Below, piece after piece: positions 1-9,659 of a stretch of 64,000 bases of DNA. A program made the translations under genes and the position numbers. Below the pieces are notes generated by a model. It searched no databases and had not been told where the DNA came from. It saw only the letters and a program-made list of their open reading frames with translations. Source of the stretch: Sphingobacterium kitahiroshimense. Lineage in GTDB: Bacteria > Bacteroidota > Bacteroidia > Sphingobacteriales > Sphingobacteriaceae. Numbering within the stretch: the first letter of the stretch is position 1; each line of letters begins with the position of its first letter. The stretch lies in the NCBI RefSeq assembly GCF_025961315.1, contig NZ_JAOQNK010000001.1, positions 620,001 to 684,000 of the forward strand, written 5' to 3'.

Positions 1-1183
1 AAAATGGCGTACTCAACTTAATGGTTTCGCTCGTTGATAAAATTTCATGAAGTATTGCTTTGCGATCAGTTAAAGTTAATTTGGTCAGGTCCTTTCCTTT
101 ATACCATAAAATATCGAATACATAATAGAGTAAATCTCCATCCGCCTCACTACGCCAGTTCTGCAGTGCACCGAAATTGGCATGCCCGTTCTCACCCACA
201 ACAACAATTTCACCATCCAAAATAGCTTCCAGCTTCATCGCTTTTAGCTCTTCATAGATGGGGTAAAATTTCTCGTTAAAACTCTTATCATTACGAGATT
301 TAATTTCAGTTGTTTTATTGCCATTTAAAAAAGAAACAGCTCTGTAACCGTCCCATTTCACTTCATAAAGCCACTCATCGTCATCAAAAGGTTGATCAGT
401 CAGTGTGGCCAGCATAGGCTCGACATGCTCATAGAAATCTTTTTTAGGCGTTTTTTTTAGAAGCATCGCTAGGTCGATATCATCACCCTCAGTTTCATCC
501 GAAGTCGAAAGTTTTTCTTCGATACTTGCGGAAGCTTTTTTCTTGCCAGCAGGCTTATCTTTGGAACTACTTTTCTGGGTTGTTTTTTGTCCATAAACAC
601 GATCCGGGGACTTTTCCATCTGTGCGATGCTCTTTTTAGAAATAACAGATTTATCCTTTAGGGTGATATCTTTATCACTCGCATATTTATCGTCCAGCTT
701 CATCAGCAACCAGCTATTTTCAGCCTTGCCATACGCCTTGACCAAGGCAAATTCGCCTTTCAATTTGTTGCCGTTAAGCTTAAATTTAAGTTTACCGGCT
801 TTTAGCTGTTTTAAAAGCTCTTTTTCCTGTTTTTTGACATCGCCACCTACAGAATCAGCAGGTTCATAAGTTCCTTCATCCCAAACAATGACTGTTCCAC
901 CACCGTATTGTCCCTTGGGAATCACGCCTTCAAAATTCCGGTAATCTAAAGGATGATCCTCGACCATCATGGCCAGTCGTTTAATATCAGCATCGAGCGA
1001 TGGCCCCTTTGGTACAGCCCAACTCTTAAGAACACCATCCATTTCTAGGCGGAAATCATAATGCAGATGGGAAGCAGCATGCTTTTGTACCACAAATCTT
1101 AATTCTTTACCAGAAGACTTACCGCCAAAAGGTTCTGGCGTATTCTTTTGAGATCGTTTTTCACGATATTTATCTAAAGTCAT
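1..1183 (-). CDS. ligD: ATP-dependent DNA ligase LigD, N-terminal part (cut by window edge)
   Basis: Non-homologous end-joining ligase of the LigD type; the 3' end runs off the window. Residues about 25-160 form the 3'-phosphoesterase domain, with the LHYDFRLEMDG and VIPKGQYGGGTV motifs. A Lys/Ser-rich linker follows at about 165-250. The ATP-dependent ligase domain then begins, with the adenylation motif EVKWDGYR; the nucleophile is Lys276. In Bacteroidota the order is usually phosphoesterase-ligase-polymerase, so a polymerase domain would be expected beyond the edge. The start is the first ATG of the open frame, 32 bases after a small gene on the same strand. No ku gene is visible here, so it must lie elsewhere if the repair pathway is complete. 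Confidence 0.95.
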   Translation of the reverse strand, partial: MTLDKYREKRSQKNTPEPFGGKSSGKELRFVVQKHAASHLHYDFRLEMDGVLKSWAVPKGPSLDADIKRLAMMVEDHPLDYRNFEGVIPKGQYGGGTVIVWDEGTYEPADSVGGDVKKQEKELLKQLKAGKLKFKLNGNKLKGEFALVKAYGKAENSWLLMKLDDKYASDKDITLKDKSVISKKSIAQMEKSPDRVYGQKTTQKSSSKDKPAGKKKASASIEEKLSTSDETEGDDIDLAMLLKKTPKKDFYEHVEPMLATLTDQPFDDDEWLYEVKWDGYRAVSFLNGNKTTEIKSRNDKSFNEKFYPIYEELKAMKLEAILDGEIVVVGENGHANFGALQNWRSEADGDLLYYVFDILWYKGKDLTKLTLTDRKAILHEILSTSETIKLSTPF

Positions 1184-1215
1184 AATTCATGAGTTATACG
1201 TTGAAAAAGAAACCA

Positions 1216-1467
1216 CTAAGTAGCCTTACCTTTATGTTCCCAATGATCTTTGACGGTATTGCCCTCATCGTCGATTTTTAGTCTTCTGGCATATCGGTCT
1301 CCGATAATATTTCCGTTAGAATTCTTCTTCCCTATAAAAAGCATAATTGGCCTCCCTTCATCATCCGTTTTAAACATCAGATCGTACCGTCCGAATTTCT
1401 GCTCCATCAATGTTAATGGGGCATACTGTTTTACTAAAATTTTTAAAATTGGCTCTTTTAATGACAT
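1216..1467 (-). CDS. Small conserved hypothetical protein upstream of ligD
   Basis: An 83-aa soluble, charged protein that I do not recognise as a named domain. It ends 32 bases before ligD on the same strand, so the two probably share a transcript. The sequence has alternating hydrophobic and charged stretches (around YDLMFKTDDEGRPIMLFIGKK) that look like a small beta-sheet fold. There is no signal peptide or membrane segment. A link to end-joining is inferred only from position. Confidence 0.6.
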   Translation of the reverse strand: MSLKEPILKILVKQYAPLTLMEQKFGRYDLMFKTDDEGRPIMLFIGKKNSNGNIIGDRYARRLKIDDEGNTVKDHWEHKGKAT

Positions 1468-2062
1468 ACCGTAATTATAAATAAGTACCAGGTTCCATAT
1501 TGATCTAAGAACACACCTATTACGCGTATAGTTCTAATGATCATGAAATCGGGTATTTTATCGCCATAACGGGCATAAACCACTGTACGAAAGTCTGATC
1601 CGAAGAAGCAACCACAACATAAGATATACCTCCTACTGCAGTTAAATCTAGCTCATTCTGCTCCATACATCTCGTCCACATTACGTGGCTCAATACTGCA
1701 CAAATTTATGTTGCACAGATGACAAACCACTTACCAATACAAACGTATAACTTTATAAGTTATTGAAATATAGATAAATGATTGATTTGTCTGTTTAGTA
1801 AAACTTTCAGATATTTGTGTGGGTACAACATTAACCAAAAAATGGCCTTAAAAAAAATGAGAAGATTATTACTAAATGCGATTTTTATCAGTAGTTTTTC
1901 CTGTACAAATAGTTTCGATACAAACGTAAATACCAAGACCTTTGGTGGTAACTCTAGCCAAGATCACATTTAAAGACTGTTCAAAAATAACAATCAGTAA
2001 TTAATTTTAAGTATTCGTTTCATTGACAATACTTTTGAATCAAAAAATCAACAAAATACACA
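1468..2062. other. Intergenic region, AT-rich, no clear gene
   Basis: About 600 bases between divergently oriented genes. I see no convincing conserved gene, RNA or repeat. The only coding candidate is the short lipoprotein-like frame annotated separately. Confidence 0.5.
1857..1973 (+). CDS. Possible 38-aa lipoprotein-like peptide
   Basis: A short frame starting MRRLLLNAIFISSFSC: basic n-region, hydrophobic core and a lipobox-like Ser-Phe-Ser-Cys, then a polar tail rich in Asn, Thr and Ser. This is the shape of a small Bacteroidota lipoprotein or the remnant of a longer one. No homology is recognised and chance is possible. An upstream in-frame ATG at 1842 would spoil the signal-peptide shape. 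Confidence 0.2.
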   Translation: MRRLLLNAIFISSFSCTNSFDTNVNTKTFGGNSSQDHI

Positions 2063-3118
2063 ATGAAGAAATTTTTAAAAGTCCTTAAGTTCACATCGAT
2101 CACTATTTTAAGTATTTGCTTACTGTTTATCTTATATTTTTTTATCAGCAATAAATTATTTTTAGAATCTAAAAATGAGGATAATATAAGCTATCTGATG
2201 AAAAATAGTACGGAAATCACAAATTCAATTAATGACAAATTATTTGATGATGATTTTTATCAATCAAAGGTTTTCCTTTTGGGAGAAATTCATGGCTACG
2301 CTGACAATCAGACATTGGACAGGGAGCTGCTTTTTTTCTTAAATAAAAAAGTGGGTGTTAAATATTACATTGCAGAAATGGATAGCATAACAGCTACAAA
2401 ACTGAATAATTTCCTGACAGATAGTATCAAAAATCAAGAAACCTTAAAGGACGTTGTATTGGCAATCCGTAAAAGAATTCCGCAACAATCAAGTCAGGAG
2501 CTTTTGGAAAAATGGAATGCTATTTATGATTATAATCAACAACTAACCGACTCATCAAGAATTACAGTAATAGGAGTTGACAAAGATTTTGATGACCATT
2601 CAAAAGTGGCTAGAGATTCGGCAATGGCCAATAATTTTAAGAATTCAATCAAAAATTTAAAACTTAAAAATGAAAAATTCTATGGTCTTTTTGGTTATTT
2701 CCATGTATTGCAAAACACAACTGAAAATGGAAAACAAACATTCGCTTCTGAGCTAAAAAAATCGGGTATAAAAACCACGAGTTTTGTTAGCTATACCTTA
2801 GACAGCGAAATGTACCTTCCTAAAATTCCGCAATTTCCCACGCCAGAAAATGAACGAGTGGATTGGAGTAATGCAGATGGTCCATTACAACTTGTAAAGG
2901 GAATCAATGATTTAAAAGAATTGAGTAAACCAAATTCAATTACTCTATTTAAGTTAAATTCAGAGAACTCACCCTTTCTAAAATCGCAACACCTAATCAG
3001 TATAAAATCGAGAGTTTTTGGAGAAAATATTGTACCTCAAAAAGGCACTGTTACAACAGATTATTTTCAATATGTTTTTTTATTGAAAAATTCCAAAGCA
3101 TTAACAAGGCTGAAATAA
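2063..3118 (+). CDS. Membrane-anchored GEIHG-motif protein (ChaN/TraB/erythromycin-esterase-like superfamily)
   Basis: A 351-aa protein with an N-terminal membrane anchor at about 10-30 and a periplasmic domain. The block VFLLGEIHGYADNQ near residues 70-83, the acidic IAEMDS strand, and a late GLFGYFHVLQ with His are typical of the EreA/ChaN/TraB-like fold, in which Glu and His line an active or metal-binding site. The substrate is unknown. It stands alone, and a terminator-like hairpin follows it. I am fairly sure of the superfamily and unsure of the activity. Confidence 0.6.
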   Translation: MKKFLKVLKFTSITILSICLLFILYFFISNKLFLESKNEDNISYLMKNSTEITNSINDKLFDDDFYQSKVFLLGEIHGYADNQTLDRELLFFLNKKVGVKYYIAEMDSITATKLNNFLTDSIKNQETLKDVVLAIRKRIPQQSSQELLEKWNAIYDYNQQLTDSSRITVIGVDKDFDDHSKVARDSAMANNFKNSIKNLKLKNEKFYGLFGYFHVLQNTTENGKQTFASELKKSGIKTTSFVSYTLDSEMYLPKIPQFPTPENERVDWSNADGPLQLVKGINDLKELSKPNSITLFKLNSENSPFLKSQHLISIKSRVFGENIVPQKGTVTTDYFQYVFLLKNSKALTRLK

Positions 3119-3184
3119 AAAATTACGGTTAACAAATAGTTTCCAAAATAGCGACACAGCTTTTTCGTGAAAACTTTTTTACAA

Positions 3185-3216
3185 AAAATATCCGGCCAAA
3201 AAAAACCGGGTATTTT
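3185..3216 (+). terminator. Hairpin terminator after the GEIHG protein gene
   Basis: Arms AAAATATCCGG and CCGGGTATTTT pair over 11 positions with one G-T wobble, around a 10-base C/A-rich loop. The hairpin lies about 70 bases past the stop codon and its right arm ends in TTTT. Confidence 0.55.
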
Positions 3217-3362
3217 CTGAAAGAAAGCCACTGGCGCAACTATGATCAAGACCTAAAAAAGTTTTATATCCGATCATCCCGTCATGATACCATAAGATCA
3301 CCAGATGCTATTATTTTTTATCCTTACTTTTAAATTTTAACAAATTAATCGGTTCTAACGAA

Positions 3363-6300
3363 CTATTCCCAATGAAGCCATTTGGTCAATACGGCACGTA
3401 ATGTCTGTTCAATTATAGGTTTAACAACAAAATCATCCATTCCTGCCGATAGACATTTTTCTTTTTCTCCTAGTACATTTCCAGCTGTTAAAGCAATAAT
3501 AGGTGTTCTAGCTCCTACTTCTTCCTTACGGATTACTTCAGTTACTTCATAGCCGTTCATAGCAGGCATCTGAATATCCATCAGAACCAGATCAGGATGC
3601 ATTTCCTTAAAGATTGCAAGCCCCTGTCTTCCATCTTTAGCTTCCAGAACTTCGATTTCCGGTATGATGTTCCGGATCAAGATAGTTGCAAGACGTATGT
3701 TAAATTCATTATCTTCAACAATAAGAATTTTAAGGCCTTCTCCATTGCGTGAATCCTGAGAAACGGGAATAATGTCTTTTTCAGTCTCCTGAGCTTCTAT
3801 ATTTGAAAGAACAGTATACAGATCATCAAGTTTTACCGGATTTTCAAGCCAATGCCGGATACCTAAGGATGCGCAGATGCTGCTCATACTTCCCTCGCTA
3901 GAATCAAAGATCGGTATCACAGCGTGATTATTGTCGATACTAAATAATTTTTCTTTCATCTTTTTGATGGTTTCCATACCGTTCATTATTGGCAGGTCAT
4001 TGTCAATAATAATAACATCGTACTGATTTCCTTTCATTAACAATTGCAACGCTTCAAAACCATTCGCCGCTTCGGAAACTTTAATATGCTGCAATTTTAA
4101 CATCTGTGCTAAAAGCGTTCTGCTAGCAGCACCATTGATCACGATCAATACCTCTCGAATAGTTTGCAGATTTAGCCATTCACGTACTTCACCATCATCA
4201 TAGCGCACACTGAGATCAAAATAAAAACGGCTCCCAACAAGATATGTGCTTTCAAGCTTTAGCCCGCTACCCATCATCTTCAGCAGTTTATTAGAAATAG
4301 TTAGTCCCAGGCCCGTACCACCGTATCGTTTTGTGGTCGAGGCATCTTCTTGAGAAAAGGCATCGAATATTTTCTCCTGTTTTTCTGCTTTTATACCAAT
4401 GCCCGTATCCCGGACACTGAAGCGCAAGCTGGTCAGATCATCCTGCCTACATAAGAAATCGACACGTAGCTCAATTTCACCTTTCTCCGTAAATTTCTTA
4501 GCATTGCTCAGTAGATTCATCAATACCTGCTTAACTCGAAGGGAATCCACCCAGATATATTGCGGAACATTTGTCGAGATATTAAGGTAAAATTCCAGAT
4601 TCTTTCCCTGCGCTTGAAAATTTAAAAAATTGCACACTTGCGTCAGCAATTCATAAAGATCACATTTATCAATATCCAGCTCCAGCTTCCCGGCTTCAAT
4701 TTTTGAAAAATCGAGAATATCATTAATGATACTCAACAGTAAAGTAGCGGACTGATCTACAATTGACAGGTATTCTCGTTGGGTATCATCGAGCGTGGTT
4801 CTGGTCATCAAGTCTGTAAAACCGATAATTCCATTGAGAGGTGTCCTGATCTCATGGCTCATATTTGCTAAAAATTCAGATTTCGCAATACTACCCTGTT
4901 CAGCAAGAACTTTTGCTTTTTCCAATTCTTCACGTTGATGTATAATCTTGCTGATATCGGTCGCTATACCCAGATAACCGATAATATTTTCTTCAACATC
5001 ATGAATGGCAGTAACCGCAAGCGAAACATATAATAATTGTCCATCTTTTCTTACGTAAGTCCACTCTCTCTGCTCGGCACCATAGAGCTCAGGTTTTTCA
5101 ACAAAAACGCGAAATCCTGCTATTGGATGTCCCAATTCCATAGTCAGTTCATTCTCACGTATCCGAATCTCATCCTGTAAATGGAAAAGTGAAGGTGTAA
5201 ATTTGCCGATAATCTCCACACTGCTGTAACCAAGAAGATTTTCTGCACCTTTATTAAACAGGGTGATCAATCCGTGGTTATCTGTCGCAATAATACCTAC
5301 AGCAGATGTCGCTTGCAGAACATCCTCCAGTAACTTTTTAGATTTTAAAGATTCAGCTTCAATACGCTTACGTTTGTCAATATCTTGAAAAGTACCATAT
5401 AAACGAATACATTGACCATTATCAAACTCCGCATTTCCAAGTGCCCGTACCCACAGTTCTTCACCTGTAAACGTGACGATCTCCATCTCCAGGTCCCATG
5501 AAATCCCCTTAGTAATAGCCTCATCAATAGCTTGGCTTATTTTTGTTCGACTGTCACCCTCCTTATAAAAATCTAATCCTTGAGCGATATCAGGTTGATA
5601 ATTAGGTGGAACACCATGAATTTCCTTTGTTATATCAGACCAGGTCAGATGCTTTTCAAGCAGATTATACTCCCACCCACCTATTCGGGCCACTCTTCCT
5701 GTCCGCGTTAACATCGCCTGAGTATTTTTTAAATCTTTCTCAAGAAAATGCTGTTCTGTGATATCAACAGCATTACCGATGACATACGGTTTTTTATCAC
5801 CATTCGGTTGCAGAATGTTATTGAATAACCAGATACGTAATTCACCCGACTTTGTTTTAGTGCGCATCTCTCCTTTTGCCGTACCGGTTTTAACAAGCTG
5901 GTTGAGGTATGCATCTAAATTTTTATGTCCTTTAGTAGGAATAATATCATAAAGAGACAGTTTTTCAATTTCAGCTCTAGTATAACCTAAGATAGATGCA
6001 CTCGCATTATTAACTTTAAGCAGATTACCTTCCAGATCATGCGTACACATCAGACTTTGGGAATTATCAAAAAATGCTTTTAATTCCCGTTCGCTTTCTT
6101 TATATCTTTCTTTTTCTTTTCGATTGATAATCAGGGACACGACCTCATCACGAAGCAGCGACAGCACCTGTTTTTGATCTGAACTTAAGTCTTTAGGCTC
6201 CGTGTCTATAACACAAAGCGTTCCCAGAGCAAAACCGTCTGGATCAACCAAAGGAAATCCTAAATAATACCGGATGTAGGGATCCGAGGTAACAAGCTCA

Positions 6301-6626
6301 TTATTTTTGAATCGTTCATCTTGTTGAGCATCTGGAACCTCCATAAAATTACGATCTTTAATGGCATACTGGCAGAATGCCAAGCTTCGGGAAGTTTCTC
6401 CGACATCAAGGCCAACCCGGGATTTAAACCATTGCCGGTTCTCATCAATTAAGGAAATCAGTGATATAGGTACACCGCACACCAGCGAAGCGATCTTGGT
6501 AATACGGTCAAAATCCTCTTCGGGCTGTGTATCTAATATTTCGTAATTATATAGTGCATCTAATCGCTCCGACTCATTTGTTTTTACTGGTCCCTTATTC
6601 ATAACTTCAATATCAAGTATTATCAA
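3363..6626 (-). CDS. Hybrid sensor histidine kinase: GAF-PAS-PAS-PAS-HisKA-HATPase-REC-REC
   Basis: A 1087-aa cytoplasmic hybrid kinase with no membrane segment. Visible domains are GAF at about 20-170, three PAS/PAC units at about 180-295, 305-420 and 430-560, HisKA with phospho-acceptor His591 in SHEIRTPLNG, HATPase_c at about 695-810 (N-box NLLSNAKKF, G-boxes DTGIG and GGTGLGL), and two receivers. Receiver 2 (about 965-1085) is complete: Glu971/Asp972, phospho-acceptor Asp1017 and Lys1069. Receiver 1 (about 823-945) lacks the acidic pair (VINGAA) but keeps Asp875 and Lys932, so it is probably a pseudo-receiver. An in-frame ATG eight codons on (6602) is an equally good start. No output partner lies next to it. 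Confidence 0.93.
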   Translation of the reverse strand: MIILDIEVMNKGPVKTNESERLDALYNYEILDTQPEEDFDRITKIASLVCGVPISLISLIDENRQWFKSRVGLDVGETSRSLAFCQYAIKDRNFMEVPDAQQDERFKNNELVTSDPYIRYYLGFPLVDPDGFALGTLCVIDTEPKDLSSDQKQVLSLLRDEVVSLIINRKEKERYKESERELKAFFDNSQSLMCTHDLEGNLLKVNNASASILGYTRAEIEKLSLYDIIPTKGHKNLDAYLNQLVKTGTAKGEMRTKTKSGELRIWLFNNILQPNGDKKPYVIGNAVDITEQHFLEKDLKNTQAMLTRTGRVARIGGWEYNLLEKHLTWSDITKEIHGVPPNYQPDIAQGLDFYKEGDSRTKISQAIDEAITKGISWDLEMEIVTFTGEELWVRALGNAEFDNGQCIRLYGTFQDIDKRKRIEAESLKSKKLLEDVLQATSAVGIIATDNHGLITLFNKGAENLLGYSSVEIIGKFTPSLFHLQDEIRIRENELTMELGHPIAGFRVFVEKPELYGAEQREWTYVRKDGQLLYVSLAVTAIHDVEENIIGYLGIATDISKIIHQREELEKAKVLAEQGSIAKSEFLANMSHEIRTPLNGIIGFTDLMTRTTLDDTQREYLSIVDQSATLLLSIINDILDFSKIEAGKLELDIDKCDLYELLTQVCNFLNFQAQGKNLEFYLNISTNVPQYIWVDSLRVKQVLMNLLSNAKKFTEKGEIELRVDFLCRQDDLTSLRFSVRDTGIGIKAEKQEKIFDAFSQEDASTTKRYGGTGLGLTISNKLLKMMGSGLKLESTYLVGSRFYFDLSVRYDDGEVREWLNLQTIREVLIVINGAASRTLLAQMLKLQHIKVSEAANGFEALQLLMKGNQYDVIIIDNDLPIMNGMETIKKMKEKLFSIDNNHAVIPIFDSSEGSMSSICASLGIRHWLENPVKLDDLYTVLSNIEAQETEKDIIPVSQDSRNGEGLKILIVEDNEFNIRLATILIRNIIPEIEVLEAKDGRQGLAIFKEMHPDLVLMDIQMPAMNGYEVTEVIRKEEVGARTPIIALTAGNVLGEKEKCLSAGMDDFVVKPIIEQTLRAVLTKWLHWE

Positions 6627-7123
6627 TAATTTTAAGACTTCAGGTTTTTATAACTGCATATTAAGTCATAAGTAACTGTCTAACAGTCTGCTTTTTCTTC
6701 AAAAGAAGTAGCAGGCACGACAATTTTTTAAAAATGTTATAATGACTTTTAAAGATAATGAATTCTACGCAGATATTAATTTAAAAATAATTTATATTAT
6801 GCACTCAACCACATTATAACGATAATTAAAATACTAATATTTATGTAGTATTTCCAATTTTTTTTTTCGATTACCTTTTAGGCTAGCATACATATATATA
6901 GTACAATGATATTACACTGTATGTAAATCATTGTTAATAAATACTAATGAACATATACCGAGTCAGAGGAGTAAAAAAAGAAAGGATATTTCTCATACCG
7001 TCGCTTCTTTTAAATTCATGTTATTTAAAGCTATTTAGTTATCGTCCTTAATCGAAATACGAACAACATAACTAGAAACAAAGACGACAATCTGATATCA
7101 TGAAAATGCTAGTTATGATATCA
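6627..7123. other. Intergenic region upstream of the hybrid kinase
   Basis: About 500 very AT-rich bases with no credible gene. The inverted repeat ACAATGAT (6903-6910) / ATCATTGT (6927-6934) lies about 280 bases upstream of the kinase and could be a regulator site. The promoter of the kinase gene must lie here, but I cannot place it. Confidence 0.4.
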
Positions 7124-7153
7124 AAAAGGAGACTCCTGACAGAATCTCCTTTT
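7124..7153 (-). terminator. Rho-independent terminator of the MazG-like/NTF2/tag group
   Basis: A perfect 9-bp stem (AAAAGGAGA / TCTCCTTTT) around a 12-base loop. Read on the minus strand it is followed by a T run. It lies about 80 bases beyond the stop of the MazG-like gene. Confidence 0.75.
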
Positions 7154-7233
7154 CAAATTTAATATCCAGCATTGTCTCCAGTAAACGTAACCCCAGCGCG
7201 ACATACCATTAATTCACGAATTAAAAGACAGCT

Positions 7234-7554
7234 TTATTTCAATAGTGTTTCTGTTTTAGTCAGAAAATTCTGAATAGCATCTTTTATATTGATACCGGAT
7301 CTTTCTGCTAATACGATCAACCACCAAATATTTTCACCAAGTTTATGCTCCAGTTCAGGTTCCGAACCAATTTTGGGCCAGCGTTTCTGTTGCGACATAA
7401 TGTTCCGACCGATCAGTCCAGCGTCGGTTAAGTAAGCTAAAGCATCTTCTTCCCAAGTCCATTCGCTTCCATGATGCATCATCTCCAGCTCGTGGTACTT
7501 TTTCCTGATTTCTATTGAGCGACGAATGATTTCGTCAAAATTATCTTTCTCCAT
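7234..7554 (-). CDS. MazG-like nucleotide pyrophosphohydrolase-family protein
   Basis: A 106-aa all-helical protein. The segments EWTWEEDALAYLTDAGLIGR and ELEHKLGENIWWLIVLAERSGI resemble small MazG-like proteins, where the acidic residues of the two helices bind Mg2+ and the nucleotide pyrophosphate. Not every EExxE position can be confirmed by eye, so catalysis is unproven. It is the last gene of a compact minus-strand group (tag, NTF2-like, this), 2 bases after its neighbour, and may take part in nucleotide sanitation alongside Tag. Confidence 0.65.
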   Translation of the reverse strand: MEKDNFDEIIRRSIEIRKKYHELEMMHHGSEWTWEEDALAYLTDAGLIGRNIMSQQKRWPKIGSEPELEHKLGENIWWLIVLAERSGINIKDAIQNFLTKTETLLK

Positions 7555-7556
7555 GA

Positions 7557-7907
7557 TTATATATTTTTATATTGCAACAAATCTGCCTTCACAAACAGTA
7601 TTTTACCATTTTTAAATTTGATATCAAATGATCCCCCGATTTTGCCTTCTGGAAAATCACCTGTAAATCGTACCTCCAGATATACATGCTCTTGTCCCAT
7701 TTCCATTAAATTCATTTCTTCTATCTGCGTATTATACCCAATAAAGTATTTATCAAAATATACCTTAATACCATCATATTTCTCAAATTTTATTCCTAAA
7801 GACACATCATCTAAGATCGCTTCAGGTAAATAAAATGAGAGATATTTTTCAGTATTGAATGAATTGCTCGCAGCAATCCATGCAGTAATAAACTGTTTTA
7901 TATCCAT
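7557..7907 (-). CDS. SnoaL/NTF2-like fold protein
   Basis: A 116-aa protein with the NTF2 cone-fold pattern: an N-terminal helix (MDIKQFITAWIAASNSFNTEKYLSFY), a middle YDGIKVYFDKYF helix and alternating C-terminal beta strands. Family members range from polyketide cyclases to non-enzymatic ligand binders, so no substrate is proposed. It is 4 bases from tag and 2 bases from the MazG-like gene, so it is surely co-transcribed with both. Confidence 0.7.
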   Translation of the reverse strand: MDIKQFITAWIAASNSFNTEKYLSFYLPEAILDDVSLGIKFEKYDGIKVYFDKYFIGYNTQIEEMNLMEMGQEHVYLEVRFTGDFPEGKIGGSFDIKFKNGKILFVKADLLQYKNI

Positions 7908-7911
7908 TTGT

Positions 7912-8460
7912 TTATTTTTTAACCCATACAGGTGTAATTGTTAAGATTTTCTTATAAATTGGACATGTTTCAGTATGTGCACCATGTAAATAACCGATGC
8001 TCATTAAAAACTCATTTACAATTTCACCGCCAGTAAAACGGAATGTTTTCTTAAAAAGTTTTACCCATTCTTCTTTAGTATTTAAATAATGGAGTTCTAG
8101 CCATTTTTCAAAACTGCCATATTCCTGTTGCAGTATTACAATAGTTTTTGCATTCTCAATAGCAGCATTCACCTTCAATTTATTGCGGATAATTCCTGGA
8201 TCGTTTAAAAGGCGTTGCTGTTCTTTTTCTGAATAGGATGCTACTTTTTTTAAATCAAAATTATCATACGCCTTACGAAAATTGTCCTCTTTTTTTAAGA
8301 TCGTTTCCCAGCTCAGCCCTGCTTGATTAATTTCCATAATCAAACGCCCGAAAAGCTCATTGTCATCATGTATAGGAAAACCGTAATAATGATCATGATA
8401 CTTTTGATGAAGACTTCGTCGAGGCTCTATCATCGTTGAAATATACTCGCAATAACTCAT
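7912..8460 (-). CDS. tag: DNA-3-methyladenine glycosylase I
   Basis: Removes 3-methyladenine from alkylated DNA (base excision repair). The 182-aa length fits the family. Cys4, the His in YHDHYYG (about 22), His162 in GAHTETC and Cys166 match the zinc site of E. coli Tag. MEINQAGLSW supplies the conserved Glu43 and Trp51 of the base-binding pocket. The start puts Cys4 at its usual place, which supports it. First gene of a three-gene unit. Confidence 0.93.
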   Translation of the reverse strand: MSYCEYISTMIEPRRSLHQKYHDHYYGFPIHDDNELFGRLIMEINQAGLSWETILKKEDNFRKAYDNFDLKKVASYSEKEQQRLLNDPGIIRNKLKVNAAIENAKTIVILQQEYGSFEKWLELHYLNTKEEWVKLFKKTFRFTGGEIVNEFLMSIGYLHGAHTETCPIYKKILTITPVWVKK

Positions 8461-8568
8461 AACGTAATATTTAAAATTTATACTGATACAAAGATGATTA
8501 CATCTAAGTGCTTAAAATTCGTCTAAATGGTGGTTTTCGTTGCCATATTTACAATTTCTAGTATAATA

Positions 8569-9567
8569 CTAAGCTAGGTCAATTAACTTAACGTCGGGAA
8601 TATCATTTAAAATATATTCTCCATAGGCAGAACCTGGTGATTGGTAACCAATTTTGAAATCATCACTTAATATACGATTTGCGACTGCTATCACAGAAAG
8701 TGGTGTAAGTTCATAACCCGATGGAGTATCAAGATATGCTTTCACTACTTCACCGTCTCTTCCTATAATCTCTGCCGTTATTCCATTTCGTCCTGCTGCT
8801 CGTTCTTCTTTTGTTGGACCGTCCGGAAGATTTTCAGATGTTAACTCCGGTAAATCCATAGCAGGTAGTTTTAAAGAGAAATATTCTTCGATATTGGGAA
8901 TACCTGTAGTTTTATAACTCAGGATAATTCCTCCCAAAGAAGTCGGTATACATGCTACATCTTCATCGCCAAATGAAAATATCCTAGATCTAGGATCTGG
9001 ATTCTTAATAATTACACCGTTTTTACGAACTAATATACCCAAATCTGCAATGTTTTTGCTACTTAAAATTGACCCTTTGGAGAATCCACCATAGTGACGA
9101 AAACCGACACTCAAGTATTCGGGCTCGATTACTAATTTAGATAAATGGGCAACAATCGCATCATAGCTTACAAAAAGACCTGCCCCGGATATGAGTTGGA
9201 TTCCTGCTGCTTTAGCTCTGTCATCAAACGACTCTGCCAAAAGATAAGATTCTAATTCCGCACTGATATCCAAATAGTGGACAGCAGCTTTCAAGCATGC
9301 TTCCATTGCTTGTCTGGCTGTGGAGGCATATGGTCCAGCAGCATTGATCAAGACCTGTTTATCAGCCAACGCAATCTGCCAGGAGCTCTTATCATGTACT
9401 TCAAAAACATGGTATCCAACATTTAGTTCATTCGATAAAAAACGAATTTTGCTCTTGTCACGTCCAGCTATTTCAAAATCAATATTTAATTCTCTTGCTC
9501 TAGCTGCAATGATTTTACCAGTATATCCTGTAGCTCCATAAAGGAGCATTTTTTTCTTTTGGGTCAT
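8569..9567 (-). CDS. Saccharopine-dehydrogenase-like NAD(P)-binding oxidoreductase (trans-acting enoyl reductase type)
   Basis: A 332-aa Rossmann protein with the nucleotide-binding motif GATGYTG at residues 11-17, AGRDKSK after strand 2, and LINAAGPYASTARQAMEACL, typical of the saccharopine dehydrogenase NADP-binding family. The C-terminal half matches the uncharacterised trans-acting enoyl-reductase-like branch rather than true lysine-pathway enzymes. It is the last gene of a group with an SDR, a GyrI-like protein and TetR, 92 bases after the SDR and without its own copy of the palindrome seen before those three. Substrate unknown. Confidence 0.75.
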   Translation of the reverse strand: MTQKKKMLLYGATGYTGKIIAARARELNIDFEIAGRDKSKIRFLSNELNVGYHVFEVHDKSSWQIALADKQVLINAAGPYASTARQAMEACLKAAVHYLDISAELESYLLAESFDDRAKAAGIQLISGAGLFVSYDAIVAHLSKLVIEPEYLSVGFRHYGGFSKGSILSSKNIADLGILVRKNGVIIKNPDPRSRIFSFGDEDVACIPTSLGGIILSYKTTGIPNIEEYFSLKLPAMDLPELTSENLPDGPTKEERAAGRNGITAEIIGRDGEVVKAYLDTPSGYELTPLSVIAVANRILSDDFKIGYQSPGSAYGEYILNDIPDVKLIDLA

Positions 9568-9659
9568 GTCTAATTCTTTTAAAATATTATTATGAAAACG
9601 AAATACAGGGAAAGATTACGTTATATCATTTCTACTATATTTCATACTTTTAATGCTGA

